From CAYZJR01 sp964503045 (GTDB taxonomy: Bacteria; Cyanobacteriota; Vampirovibrionia; Obscuribacterales; Obscuribacteraceae), in assembly GCA_964503045.1 (NCBI GenBank), contig CAZCZI010000007.1, forward strand, positions 62,001 through 126,000: a DNA stretch of 64,000 nucleotides, written 5' to 3'. Under the pieces are notes generated by a model. That model was not told where the DNA came from, ran no database searches, and was given only the letters and a program-made list of their open reading frames with translations. The translations under genes and the position numbers were made by a program. Below are positions 46,018-55,236 of the stretch, piece by piece. The stretch's first letter is position 1. Every line of letters begins with the position of its first letter.

Positions 46018-46533
46018 TCAGGATTCTTTGATCATTGAATAGACAAGCTCATCAATAAACTGACCGTCTTTCAAGACCGACTTCCGAAGCCTGCCTTCAT
46101 AGGTGTAGCCGGCTTTCTCCAATACTCTGGCAGATGCAGGGTTCCACTCGTAAACGAGCGCGAAGAGCCGAATAAAGTCGAAGTTAGCAAATGAATACTC
46201 GGTCATCAGCTTCAAGGCCGATGACGCGATTCCCTTGCCCCAATGGGTTCGCCCGAGCCAATAGCCAATCTCGGCTGACTTTGCATGATTGCCATCTAGT
46301 GGTTTGAGCCCGATGCCGCCTGCGGCTTTTCCGTCGACGATGATTGCAAAGTGAGTCACCGGAGCAATGTTTGCAAGTTCGATCCAACTGTGCGCATCAT
46401 CGAGTGTATATGGGTGCGGGAAAGTGTCTCTCAGGTTTCTCCAAACATCCCTGTCATCGGCGTGCTTTTGCAAGGATATTGCATCGCCTCTTTGCCAGTT
46501 TCTGATTGAAAAGTTTTTTCCGTCGATTTGCAT
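46018..46533 (-). CDS. GNAT N-acetyltransferase (RimJ/RimL-like)
   Basis: 171 residues of the Acetyltransf_3 branch: IRNWQRGDAISLQKHADDRDVWRNLRDTFPHPY is the family N-terminus. Motif A lies in GYWLGRTHWGKGIASSALKLMTEY and motif B in RLFALVYEWNPASARVLEKAGYTYEGRLRKS. Relatives acetylate protein N-termini or antibiotics. The target here is unknown. The end of the gene points to a 70-nt gap before the lipoprotein gene on the same strand. Confidence 0.92.
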   Translation of the reverse strand: MQIDGKNFSIRNWQRGDAISLQKHADDRDVWRNLRDTFPHPYTLDDAHSWIELANIAPVTHFAIIVDGKAAGGIGLKPLDGNHAKSAEIGYWLGRTHWGKGIASSALKLMTEYSFANFDFIRLFALVYEWNPASARVLEKAGYTYEGRLRKSVLKDGQFIDELVYSMIKES

Positions 46534-46743
46534 TGTTCCTCAAAAAAGCTGATGCGCCAGGAAGTTTAGTGTTGGTCGAGGTTTCCAAAGAATACAACTC
46601 CTTTCAACTTAATGGTGTAGTTTGGATGTCAAGTGACTGTGCGGTTTTCATAGATATAACAATTCTGCTAAAAAGGGTAAGAATTGATTAGGGGCGTGGA
46701 ATCATGGGTAAATCCAATTGAGTTTAATCTCTGGAGCGATGAA

Positions 46744-48165
46744 ATGGATAAGTGGCGAGAGGAGTCCCATCCCGCAAAACTAGAGGAGATCTTGGAAGAC
46801 GGCGTTGTACGCTGCCATTTGTCTCCGCGCAACTGCACGATCAAAGAAGGCGGTCACGGTTTTTGCGGCGTTCGTGCTAATCGTGGTGGACGTCTTGTCA
46901 GTCTCAACTATGGAAAGGGTGTGCACCCTACCGAGGAAACAATTGAGACTGAAGCAGTAAATCACTTTGCTCCCGGCGATCGAATTCTGTCACTGGGCAA
47001 CGTCGGATGCATGATGAATTGCTCCTATTGCCACAACTGGAAGACGTCGCAAGCGCGATATGTCTCCGACAAAGATGTCCATTACTTTACGCCCGAGTCG
47101 GTGGTCGAGACTGCATTAAGGCATGGTATCAGGGTGATTTCCTGGACGTACAACGATCCCGTCGTTTGGCATGAATTCATTCTCGACACCGCGAAGCTAG
47201 CAAGAGAAAAAGGATTGATCAACCTCTACAAGTCGGCATTCTTCATCACGGAAGAAGCTGTTGAAGAGCTGCTTCCGGTCATAGACATTTTCTCGATTTC
47301 TGTAAAGTCGATGGATCCTGAATACTATCGCAAGATAACGACGGGTTGGTTGCAACCTGTTTTGGATGCGACGAAGCAAGTGTTCAAAGCTGGAAAGCAC
47401 GTTGAAGTCAGTACCCTCATGGTCACCGATTTGAGCGACAATGAAGACACGGCCAGGTCTGTTGCGAATTGGGTTTTGACCGAACTCGATTCGACTGTTC
47501 CGGTTCACTTTGTGCGCTTCCACCCTGATTACAAGATGACTGATACCTTCAGAACTCCTGTGGACAGGTTGGAACGTGCAAGAGAGATCGCGATGGATAT
47601 GGGGGTTGAGCATGTGTATCTGGGCAACGTCTATGATACGCCCCATAGTGCCACCACCTGTAATGGTTGCAAGGAAACGCTGGTCACCCGCTATGGGCTT
47701 AACGCGAAAATTCTCGGTTTGGACGAAAAGGGACATTGCAAGAAGTGCAATCGCAACGCGCATTTCAGATTGCTTGGTGCGATGAAACCGGCGCCAACCG
47801 TTAAGGAAATTCCCAGTGAGGGGTTGGATGTTCGCAAGTTCGACTGGCATGGCGATATTCGCTCGCTTCACGCGCAGATTCGCAACACTGAAGATAAAAA
47901 CGTCACGGTGTACCATCGTAGAAGGTACGAGAGTGGTAGCGAAGATTGGAAGGTGCTGAAGCTGAAACCTTCGGAAGGTTATCGATTCATTCTAGCGAAG
48001 AGTAGGACGGATGAGATCGGACCTGAAATCGCTTTGCCGCAAAGCGCAGAATCGAATTTGCACGAGGTGTTCGATCGCGCTCACTTCCCGACAGTAGCGA
48101 TTGAATCCGCGACCGCAGACAATGATCGCACGCCACTACCTGCCTTCGGCGATAAGAAAAAGTAA
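46744..48165 (+). CDS. AmrS-like radical SAM protein with extra C-terminal extension
   Basis: The ATG at 46744 follows GGAG at 9 nt; a TTG at 46684 adds 20 unsupported codons. 473 residues. An N-terminal Cys cluster (Cys24, Cys31, Cys41: VRCHLSPRNCTI...GFCGVRANRGG) precedes the radical SAM motif Cys89-x3-Cys93-x2-Cys96 (GCMMNCSYCHNW). This is the layout of the AmmeMemoRadiSam/PflA-like AmrS family. A CxxC pair and a CKKC pair follow at about 322-355. About 115 further residues rich in charged side chains are not usual for the family. The partner genes amrA and amrB are not in the window. Two nt separate it from the PLP enzyme gene downstream. Confidence 0.86.
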   Translation: MDKWREESHPAKLEEILEDGVVRCHLSPRNCTIKEGGHGFCGVRANRGGRLVSLNYGKGVHPTEETIETEAVNHFAPGDRILSLGNVGCMMNCSYCHNWKTSQARYVSDKDVHYFTPESVVETALRHGIRVISWTYNDPVVWHEFILDTAKLAREKGLINLYKSAFFITEEAVEELLPVIDIFSISVKSMDPEYYRKITTGWLQPVLDATKQVFKAGKHVEVSTLMVTDLSDNEDTARSVANWVLTELDSTVPVHFVRFHPDYKMTDTFRTPVDRLERAREIAMDMGVEHVYLGNVYDTPHSATTCNGCKETLVTRYGLNAKILGLDEKGHCKKCNRNAHFRLLGAMKPAPTVKEIPSEGLDVRKFDWHGDIRSLHAQIRNTEDKNVTVYHRRRYESGSEDWKVLKLKPSEGYRFILAKSRTDEIGPEIALPQSAESNLHEVFDRAHFPTVAIESATADNDRTPLPAFGDKKK

Positions 48166-48167
48166 CG

Positions 48168-49418
48168 ATGACTGTGCACAAAACTCATCGAAGTTTAAGC
48201 GCGTTTTGGAGTGAATGCCTAAGCACTGATCTTCGAAAGTGTTTTGTCGAGAAAAAAACTCCGGTAGTTTTTTACGCGGCAAAACCGATTGAGAATAATC
48301 TGCAAACATATGAATCGGTCGCGCCGCATTTGAAAAAAGAGTTTCGTTACGCGATGAAAGCGTGTGCGCTATCGCCGGTGGTTCGATTTGTCGCGGGAGC
48401 TGGTTGGGGAGCCGATTGCCAATCGCGAATGGAAGCAGAACTGGCATTGCGCTCTTCGATTGATGCTTCAAAGATTTCAGTTTGTAGTCCGAGATTGTCT
48501 GAAGATGATACTGCGTGGTGCATCGCCAATGGTGTGCGCGTAATTGCAGATTCACAGAGCCAGTTACGAATCGTGAATGGTTTGCTGGAAAGATCGACCA
48601 TACATCCATCGTGGCGCCTGGGAGTGCGTATCTCACTTCCTGTGGAAGGAACGGTAAGATTTCATAGCAAGCTGGGAATGGACCCGGACACGGTTATTTC
48701 TTCGCTGAAGGAAATGCCAGTTATTTCTAAGCACCTAAATGAAGTTCATCATCACGGTGCGGCCAGAGAAACCGATTCAACACTTGCAATCGAAGTGGCA
48801 CGGGTGATGGCACACAAGATCGTCGAGATTGAAGGTCTGACCGATGCCAGATTTGAACAAATCAATCTTGGCGGAGGCTTCGAACCTGAGGCGGTCATCG
48901 ACGAGTTTGGCTCTTCGACGATGGAAATTTACGAAGCGGCCGTGTCGGAGATGTCCACTCACTTCTCGTTTGAAAATCGAAAGTTGGTCTTAGAGCCAGG
49001 ACGAGCGATCGTCAAAGATGCAGCAATTGGACTGACTACTGTGAATCACATCAAGAAATTGTGGAACACGGATGTCGCGGTTGTCGATATCTCGACGAAC
49101 CTCTTCATCCCGCTTCCTCTAGCGAATTTCCAGGCATTGTGCCTTGATGATCGGGGAGGAACAATCAAAGAATATGATGTCGTAGATGGAACGTGCTCGC
49201 CGGCAGGAGTATTGTGTCGTGCGACATTTTTGCCCGAATTGCACGAAGGCGATAGACTCTTAATCGATCATGCCGGTGCTTACACTTGGAGTCTGGCGGA
49301 ACCCTTTTATGACTACTTGCCAGATCTTTGGTGGATAGATCTCGATGGCAAAACAGATCAGATTTTCTCGCGCGATCAGGCGAAGAAGTGGGTTGATCTC
49401 GTTTGGGGTTACCAATAG
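48168..49418 (+). CDS. Fold-type III PLP decarboxylase-like protein (ornithine/diaminopimelate decarboxylase superfamily)
   Basis: 416 residues, alanine-racemase-like barrel plus C-terminal beta domain. PLP Lys64 (YAMKAC), His motif EVHHHGAARET, phosphate-binding NLGGGFEPE and LEPGRAIV, C-terminal GAYTWSLAEPF. The catalytic-loop Cys is kept (VDGTCSPAGVL), but the following acidic residue, Asp or Glu in known decarboxylases (TCDGLD, CESGD), is Ser. The substrate is therefore probably not ornithine or diaminopimelate. Starts 2 nt after the radical SAM gene, so the pair is coupled and may work on one pathway (inference). Convergent with the PLP-lyase gene. Confidence 0.85.
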   Translation: MTVHKTHRSLSAFWSECLSTDLRKCFVEKKTPVVFYAAKPIENNLQTYESVAPHLKKEFRYAMKACALSPVVRFVAGAGWGADCQSRMEAELALRSSIDASKISVCSPRLSEDDTAWCIANGVRVIADSQSQLRIVNGLLERSTIHPSWRLGVRISLPVEGTVRFHSKLGMDPDTVISSLKEMPVISKHLNEVHHHGAARETDSTLAIEVARVMAHKIVEIEGLTDARFEQINLGGGFEPEAVIDEFGSSTMEIYEAAVSEMSTHFSFENRKLVLEPGRAIVKDAAIGLTTVNHIKKLWNTDVAVVDISTNLFIPLPLANFQALCLDDRGGTIKEYDVVDGTCSPAGVLCRATFLPELHEGDRLLIDHAGAYTWSLAEPFYDYLPDLWWIDLDGKTDQIFSRDQAKKWVDLVWGYQ

Positions 49419-49428
49419 TCGATCCCCT

Positions 49429-50712
49429 TTAGACCGAAGTTACTTTGCTGGCATTTTCCAGAGCCCGCGTAAACTCAACTGTGAGATCTTCTAGTGATTC
49501 CAATCCCATAGACACTCTTAATAGGTTGCGCGGAATTCCTGCAGCTGTCAGTTGGTCTGGTGATAACTGCGAGTGAGACGTTGTTTCGACGTGCTGAACG
49601 ATTGTTCGTGCATCACCGATATTAGTGGCAACCGGTATGAGCTGCAACGAGTCGAAGAATCTTCTGACGTTGGACTCATCGCCGTGAAGTTTGAATGAGA
49701 AAAGTCCGCCTGTTCCATTTGGAAAGTACTTTTCGACGCCTTTTGCATTTGGTCCAAGTTCGGCATGGAAAACCAATTCTACGGCTGGATGCTTTTCGCA
49801 GAGTTGTGCAATCGCGAGCGTTCGTCTTGAGATATCACGCATGCGCAGGTCGAGTGTATCCATTCCCAAAGAGAAAATGTAAGCGTTGAAAGGTGACAGG
49901 CAGCCACCGAAATTTCTCAATTGCGAGCCTCTCAAAATGTTTGGAATCGCGTTAACGCCTGTCTCGCTCGGTCGCTTTCCACCGAAGTCTCCAGAGGCAG
50001 AGTTTGCTCCCTCATAGCGTTTGTCAGAGATTTCAAAAGGACCACAAATTGCAAGGCCGCCTAGTCCTGCACCATGCCCGCCAACGTATTTGGTGGCGCT
50101 TACGATTTCCAAATCGCAATAGGTCATTGCGTCAAACAGTGCGATTGTATTTGTGTTGTCGAGAACGCACAGAACGTTATGTCGTTTCGCAATTTGATAA
50201 ATGGCTTCGAAGTCATACCAGTCCATTGCGGGGTTGGCAATTGGTTCACTAAACAGCATCACGGTCTTGTCGTCGATGCTACTTTCAATAGATTTGCAAC
50301 TCGAGAAGTCGGCATATCGAGTCTCAACCCCGAATTCTTTGACTCGATGCTGCAAGGCCAATGTGCCACCATAGAGACGGGATGAAGAAACAATGTTGTT
50401 TCCCGGTCTGCACAATCCCATATACAGGGCTGAAATTGCTGCCATGCCACTTGCGAATGCAACCGTCTGGTGCGCACCCTCCTTTTGCGTGATGCGTTCT
50501 TCCAAAGCCTCCACCGTCGGATTGCTCAACCGTGAATATGCGTGGCTGCGAACTCGATGACCATATGTGTCGGCACAGTGTTGGAACGACTCGAACTGAT
50601 AAGCTACAGTGGCAGCAATTGGCGGTCGCAAAGGCTGTGTATACTTGAACGGCGGACCACTGTTTGCGGTATTGGAGTTTTCATCTCCATTCTTCTTCAC
50701 CATAACCGTCAT
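49429..50712 (-). CDS. Cys/Met-metabolism PLP enzyme (O-acetylhomoserine sulfhydrylase/gamma-lyase-like)
   Basis: Fold-type I enzyme, 427 residues. PLP Lys208 (SATKYVGGHGAGLGG), Asp185 (VLDNTNT), Tyr/Arg pair in YSRLSNPTVEALEERI and the ASGMAAISAL phosphate loop. The N-terminus HFDTLQ-like motif of MetY is replaced by KYTQPLRPPI. EPIANP replaces ETIGNP. The specific reaction (sulfhydrylation, gamma-elimination) is not determined. It is the last gene of an operon with the SDR and nucleotidyltransferase genes, overlapping the latter's stop by 4 nt. Substrate preferences may differ from classical MetY. Confidence 0.88.
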   Translation of the reverse strand: MTVMVKKNGDENSNTANSGPPFKYTQPLRPPIAATVAYQFESFQHCADTYGHRVRSHAYSRLSNPTVEALEERITQKEGAHQTVAFASGMAAISALYMGLCRPGNNIVSSSRLYGGTLALQHRVKEFGVETRYADFSSCKSIESSIDDKTVMLFSEPIANPAMDWYDFEAIYQIAKRHNVLCVLDNTNTIALFDAMTYCDLEIVSATKYVGGHGAGLGGLAICGPFEISDKRYEGANSASGDFGGKRPSETGVNAIPNILRGSQLRNFGGCLSPFNAYIFSLGMDTLDLRMRDISRRTLAIAQLCEKHPAVELVFHAELGPNAKGVEKYFPNGTGGLFSFKLHGDESNVRRFFDSLQLIPVATNIGDARTIVQHVETTSHSQLSPDQLTAAGIPRNLLRVSMGLESLEDLTVEFTRALENASKVTSV

Positions 50713-51734
50713 TCATCTCCTAGCAAGTCGAAGTTGATTTGATTCCATTTTTTCATCGCCATCTTTTCGTACTGATCCAACCCTCTGTTGACAGCTTTGT
50801 CTGCATGCGTCAGGTGTCTGAGTTGGAATCCGGGACGCACTTCGCTAACCAGCACACGGTACGGATCTTCGTCTGGTGCCAGGTCAGGTGGGACGAGGTG
50901 CTTCAGTTGCTCGAGAAGGATCAACATCTGTTTCAACTTTTCGAGCACCACACTTTCGGACGTATTGGGTAAACGAAGAATGTCATCTATCTGTCTGGCA
51001 AACTCATTCGGAGTTTGCGCGAGTGTATCGAGCAGCCGATGTCTCCATTTTCCGTGCGGTATGTCTCGTCGATTTATTGCATAGGCGAGATCAAGCATGA
51101 GCGAAACAACTTCTGCCAGGGCCAATGTTGCATCACCAAGAGAGCCTCTGACTGCGCTTTTCTCGACGCTGTGTTCAAGCGTCACCGGAATTAGCGCAAG
51201 GTTGTTGCGAATTCTCGACTTCAAATCTGCAATCGGAGGAGCAGATTTGGTATCAATCAATTTTTGAACTCTGCCTGTTGGATCAAAATAGACATCGCAA
51301 GTGTTGGCAAACGCTTCTCTTCGATCTGGCGGCCAGAATTCCTGCTGTTCCTCATAAGAAACAACCAACTGATGCACGTTGATTTGCAGTGGTGGGGGAT
51401 TTTGTACTGCGTCTGGATCAACTCCGGGATAGACGAATTTGAAGTTTGGAAGCCATTCCGGCAACAGTGGCTGAATCTGCAATTGAAATTCTTGTGGCGT
51501 GAGCTTCACCCAACCATCAGGGAATGCCACATCTAGAAACAGCCCGACATCAAAATCTGAATAGAGATCAGAAGAGGGGCGCAAGCCGGAAAGTGCGTAA
51601 CTTCCAAGAACACAGACTCCCAAAGTTTCGGGTTTCTTGCTGAGGTTTTTCAACAGTGGGTCTAAGGCCTCGCGAATTGAAATAGTTCGCTGTGACGGCG
51701 TTATCGTTTTTGCGTCTGTCGATTTATTTTTCAT
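50709..51734 (-). CDS. Nucleotidyltransferase-domain protein
   Basis: 341 residues. A DNA-polymerase-beta-fold site is visible: Gly44-Ser45 (VLGSYALSG) and the metal-binding pair Asp60-x-Asp62 (YSDFDVGLF). A third acidic residue is less clear, perhaps in QINVHQLVVSYEE. After about 190 the chain is helical (SVEKSAVRGSLGDATLALAEVVSLMLDLAYAI), as in aminoglycoside adenylyltransferase-like or GrpB-like proteins. The substrate is unknown: small molecule, protein or RNA. It is the middle gene of a three-gene operon: 1 nt after the SDR stop, overlapping the PLP gene start by 4 nt. Confidence 0.82.
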   Translation of the reverse strand: MKNKSTDAKTITPSQRTISIREALDPLLKNLSKKPETLGVCVLGSYALSGLRPSSDLYSDFDVGLFLDVAFPDGWVKLTPQEFQLQIQPLLPEWLPNFKFVYPGVDPDAVQNPPPLQINVHQLVVSYEEQQEFWPPDRREAFANTCDVYFDPTGRVQKLIDTKSAPPIADLKSRIRNNLALIPVTLEHSVEKSAVRGSLGDATLALAEVVSLMLDLAYAINRRDIPHGKWRHRLLDTLAQTPNEFARQIDDILRLPNTSESVVLEKLKQMLILLEQLKHLVPPDLAPDEDPYRVLVSEVRPGFQLRHLTHADKAVNRGLDQYEKMAMKKWNQINFDLLGDE

Positions 51735-51735
51735 T

Positions 51736-52485
51736 TTAGAATGTCTGATCTGTTGGACGAATCAGAATCTCATTGACATTGACGTGTGGTGGTTGCGTCA
51801 CGGCATAAACAATTGCATTTGCAATGTCTTCGCTGGTCAGTGCAGTCATCGAGGCGACCCAACCTTTGACGCTGTCTTTCACTGATGAATCAGTGATGTG
51901 ATCGGTCAGTTCAGTGAGTACCGCGCCGGGTTCAATGATCGTTACTCTAATTTTGTGCGAAGCCACTTCTTGTCGTAGACCATCAGAAAAAGCATTAACT
52001 GCAAATTTCGTGGCGCTGTAACCGGCACTCCGCGAACTCACCACTCTGCCTGACACTGACGAGATATTGACTATACTACCTCCGCCTCTGTCTTTCATGC
52101 TGGGTACTACGAAACGCGTGAAGTACATGAGTCCTAATACGTTGATATCGATCATGCGTTTCCAGTCTTCAACGTTTGCGTCTGCGACTCCGCCTAGATA
52201 CATTACGCCTGCATTATTGACGAGAATGTCGATGCCGCCCCATTGTTCAGTCGCCTCCTTGACTGCGCGCTCTGCCAGTTCGACTTGAGAAACGTCACCG
52301 ATCACAGATATGGCTTTGGCTTTGGTAGTATCGGAGATCTTCTTTTCCAATGCCTTTAGACGATCTTCTCGCCGTGCAACAAGCACGACATTTGCTCCCT
52401 CGCCTGCCAGAGACAAGGCGGTTGCCTCGCCGATTCCGGATGAGGCACCGGTTACCATCGCGACTTTTCCATTAAGCTTAGCCAT
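51736..52485 (-). CDS. Short-chain dehydrogenase/reductase (SDR)
   Basis: The ATG at 52485, with GGGG 9 nt upstream, gives the standard 249 residues; the open frame adds 33 non-coding-like codons. Cofactor loop TGASSGIG (12-19), Asp-Val of GDVS, NNAG (90-93), catalytic Ser143, Tyr156 and Lys160 (SAGYSATK). An Arg pair after the second strand (ARREDR) suggests NADP(H). Substrate not predictable; close relatives are yohimbane-like or serine-type short-chain reductases. First gene of the SDR-nucleotidyltransferase-PLP operon. Confidence 0.93.
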   Translation of the reverse strand: MAKLNGKVAMVTGASSGIGEATALSLAGEGANVVLVARREDRLKALEKKISDTTKAKAISVIGDVSQVELAERAVKEATEQWGGIDILVNNAGVMYLGGVADANVEDWKRMIDINVLGLMYFTRFVVPSMKDRGGGSIVNISSVSGRVVSSRSAGYSATKFAVNAFSDGLRQEVASHKIRVTIIEPGAVLTELTDHITDSSVKDSVKGWVASMTALTSEDIANAIVYAVTQPPHVNVNEILIRPTDQTF

Positions 52486-52602
52486 CGATAAAACCCCAGT
52501 ATGATGAAGCTTAATGCTATATATCTTGAGCAAGATCTTCAACCATATGTTGTTATTGGTAACTGAAAAATTCTCATAGTTCATTCATAAAGATATAACG
52601 AT

Positions 52603-52832
52603 CTATTCCGCTTCCCACGTGGCTTTGACAATTTGTGCGGCAGCTGCTACATTGAGTTCATCGGCTGTTATGCATTTTGAGGTGCCGCGCACAATGATCC
52701 GCTCACAAATCCACTAGTCAGAGCCAGATCAACAGCGCCTCCAGCTGAGCGTTTTCGCACGTATATCATCACGCGTTCATATGCTTCCGCAAGCTGAGCA
52801 ACTGTTTGAGTCCCACTCAGATCTGGCTTCGG
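52603..52832 (-). pseudogene. Frameshifted gene remnant
   Basis: In the 372-bp gap between the SDR and ABC-F genes the minus strand reads, in one frame, PDLSGTQTVAQLAEAYERVM and on to SGGAVDLALTSGF-like sequence. The reading then moves to another frame as ERIIVRGTSKCITADELN ... QIVKATWEAE and a TAG at 52603. Both halves have protein-like composition but neither has a start codon with a ribosome site, and they are offset by 2 nt. I take it as a decayed small gene. It might instead be a sequencing error in a real gene of about 77 codons. Confidence 0.5.
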
Positions 52833-52857
52833 TCACTTTCTGTTGTGGAGATCGCAT

Positions 52858-54561
52858 ATGTTTCGCTTTACGAATGTATTTAAGTCATACGAAGGTAATA
52901 CTGTTCTCGGTGGCGTTTCTTTCACGCTTTCGAAGGGAGAATGCGTCGGTTTAATCGGAGCGAATGCTTCCGGAAAGACAACGCTACTGTCTATCGCAGC
53001 CCGTGCAATCGAGCCTGATCGCGGCAGCGTTTGGATTCAGCCGGGCAAAACCATAGGGCACTTTTCTCGTGATTCGCAGATACATCAAGACTGTTCGGTC
53101 GGGATGTTTTTGGCGGAACAGTTGATGACGGCAGCCACTGACTTGACTCGACTGGAACATTGCCTGGACGGCAACACGTCTTGGCAAAGCCATGACTATG
53201 AGCGCTGGCAGAGCGAGTACGCAGAGGCGTTTGAAAAATTTGAAATTCTTGGTGGGTACGCTGCGATTGCGCGCTTGCATAGCGTTCTAAGCGGGTTGGG
53301 ATTGTCGGAGGTCTCGTTTGAGGAGTCGATAGACATGCTAAGCGGGGGGCAGAAAAACAGACTTGCTCTTGCACGAATTCTTATGGAGAGGCCGGATCTG
53401 TTGCTGTTGGATGAACCAACCAATAATCTCGATGTGGACTCACAAGAATGGCTTGCCATGGCAATCAACAATGCTGGTTCTGCAGTTTTGGTCGTTTCGC
53501 ATGATAGACAATTCCTTGATTCGGTGGCATCGAGAATCTTCGAGATTCAACCTCTTACTGGGCAAATGAAGGAGTATGGTGGAAATTATTCGTGGTTTAA
53601 GCAGCGCAAAGAGCAGGAGTTGGACCGGCAATGGAGGCAGTATAGCGACCAACAGCAAAGAGCCGAGCAGCTCAGAAAGGACATTCAAGCAACTAAGAAT
53701 CAAGCCCTGGCGACAGAGCTGACTACAGTGCATGACTATCTCCGCGGACGTGCTAAGAAAGTGGCGGCGAAAGCGAAAGCTCGAGAAAAACGATTGACAA
53801 AAATGCTTTCTGGCGAAAACAAGATCGAAAAACCTCGCGAGACGGCACCGAGAGTTCGAATGGATCTTGGAGACGAAAGAGTTCGCACCGATGTGATCAT
53901 CGAAGCGCAAGACATGAGGGTTGGCTACAACCAGAAAGTCCTTTTGCAGAACATCAACTTCTCCATTTTCGGAAATTCCCGCATAGCGATTTTAGGTTCT
54001 AACGGATGCGGAAAGACAACTCTCATCAAAACGTTGGTGGGTGACATTCCGCCTGTAAGCGGCTCACTGTGGCGTCGTTCAAACGTGATAGTGAGCTACC
54101 TCGCGCAAGATCACAGCGAGCGATTACCTGCTCATAAATCGGTGTTCGATTACTTTCAAGAAGCGGTTGAGAATTCTGTTGGTGATAAAGATCTGTTGTC
54201 GAATGCTAATACACGCACATTTTTGAATCGTTTCCTCTTTTCCGGAACACAGGTATTTCAAACGATTGATAGCTTGAGTCAGGGGCAGCGAATAAAGCTG
54301 CTTTTAGCAACATTCATGGCTGTGCGAACAGAACTTTTGATTTTGGACGAACCAACCAATTTTCTTGATATTCCAACTCGGGAATGTTTGGAGGATGCGC
54401 TTTCGATTACTCAATTCAATGGAGCACTGTTGCTGGTAAGTCACGATCGTTTCTTTTTGCAAAGAGTCGGAATTGAGGCGGTGTGGGTGATGAGTGATGG
54501 TGGAATGACGCAAAAGCCGGTAGATGAAGAGGGGCGTTCGCCAAGAAAATTGGTGGTATAG
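52858..54561 (+). CDS. ABC-F ATPase
   Basis: The ATG at 52858 follows GGAG at 8 nt; the TTG at 52843 is not needed. 567 residues with two ABC domains and no membrane helices. ABC1: GANASGKTT, LSGGQKNR, LLLLDEPTNNLD. ABC2: GSNGCGKTT, LSQGQRIK, LLILDEPTNFLD. The 60-80-residue linker between them (KQEL...KRLTKML) is basic and helical, the family's ribosome-contacting segment. ABC-F proteins act on ribosomes, easing stalled translation or giving antibiotic protection; the subtype is unclear. Possibly followed by the metallophosphoesterase gene on the same transcript, 40 nt away. Confidence 0.93.
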   Translation: MFRFTNVFKSYEGNTVLGGVSFTLSKGECVGLIGANASGKTTLLSIAARAIEPDRGSVWIQPGKTIGHFSRDSQIHQDCSVGMFLAEQLMTAATDLTRLEHCLDGNTSWQSHDYERWQSEYAEAFEKFEILGGYAAIARLHSVLSGLGLSEVSFEESIDMLSGGQKNRLALARILMERPDLLLLDEPTNNLDVDSQEWLAMAINNAGSAVLVVSHDRQFLDSVASRIFEIQPLTGQMKEYGGNYSWFKQRKEQELDRQWRQYSDQQQRAEQLRKDIQATKNQALATELTTVHDYLRGRAKKVAAKAKAREKRLTKMLSGENKIEKPRETAPRVRMDLGDERVRTDVIIEAQDMRVGYNQKVLLQNINFSIFGNSRIAILGSNGCGKTTLIKTLVGDIPPVSGSLWRRSNVIVSYLAQDHSERLPAHKSVFDYFQEAVENSVGDKDLLSNANTRTFLNRFLFSGTQVFQTIDSLSQGQRIKLLLATFMAVRTELLILDEPTNFLDIPTRECLEDALSITQFNGALLLVSHDRFFLQRVGIEAVWVMSDGGMTQKPVDEEGRSPRKLVV

Positions 54562-54601
54562 TGTCAAAATTGATCGGCACTGCGGCATTGGGTGCGTGTG
54601 C

Positions 54602-55228
54602 ATGAAAGTAGTTGCAATAAGCGATATTCACAACCATCAAGTCGACCTACCTGACGGCGATGTGCTCATCGTTGCCGGCGATCTGACGTCGTCAGGCAAG
54701 CCGGAGCAGATTGCGAGAATCAACCAATACTTGAGCGAGCAATCTCCAAAGTTCAAACACAAACCTCTAGTGATTGCGGGCAATCATGACTTTCTTTTTG
54801 AACGACAGCGAGTCGTGGCAGTGCAGGCGATGACTGCTGCACAGTATTTGGAAGATGACTTTGTTGAAATTGATGGAGTCAAGATTTATGGAAGTCCTTG
54901 GACTCCGACCTTTTTCAATTGGGCTTTTATGAAAGACAGAGGTCCTGAGATTCGACAGGTGTGGGACTGGATTCCTGAAGGAGTGGATATTTTGGTGACT
55001 CACGGACCTCCCATGGGTATCTTGGACTTTTGCGGGAAGCATGCGGGGTGTGCAGATCTTCTTGATGTCGTGACCAAGAAGCTGGCGCGCCCACCCAGGT
55101 TTCACGTTTTTGGACACATTCATGAAGGCTACGGCTCTCACATTGAGGGCAATACGACGTTTCTCAACGTTTCTGTCTGCGACGAAGACTACAAGCCAGT
55201 CAACGCACCGACAGTCTTTGAAGTTTGA
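54602..55228 (+). CDS. Calcineurin-like metallophosphoesterase
   Basis: The ATG at 54602 starts directly with the catalytic strand; the frame reaches back into the ABC-F gene to 54524 but nothing supports that. 209 residues: motif 1 ISDIHNH, motif 2 VAGDLT, motif 3 AGNHDF, then VTHGPP and HVFGHIHEGYG supplying the remaining metal ligands. The spacing fits the UPF0046-type small phosphoesterases related to MPPED2 and YfcE-like enzymes. It would hydrolyse phosphomonoesters or cyclic nucleotides with two divalent metals. The stop codon overlaps the region of the MOSC gene start. Confidence 0.92.
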   Translation: MKVVAISDIHNHQVDLPDGDVLIVAGDLTSSGKPEQIARINQYLSEQSPKFKHKPLVIAGNHDFLFERQRVVAVQAMTAAQYLEDDFVEIDGVKIYGSPWTPTFFNWAFMKDRGPEIRQVWDWIPEGVDILVTHGPPMGILDFCGKHAGCADLLDVVTKKLARPPRFHVFGHIHEGYGSHIEGNTTFLNVSVCDEDYKPVNAPTVFEV

Positions 55229-55236
55229 GGAGCGCC

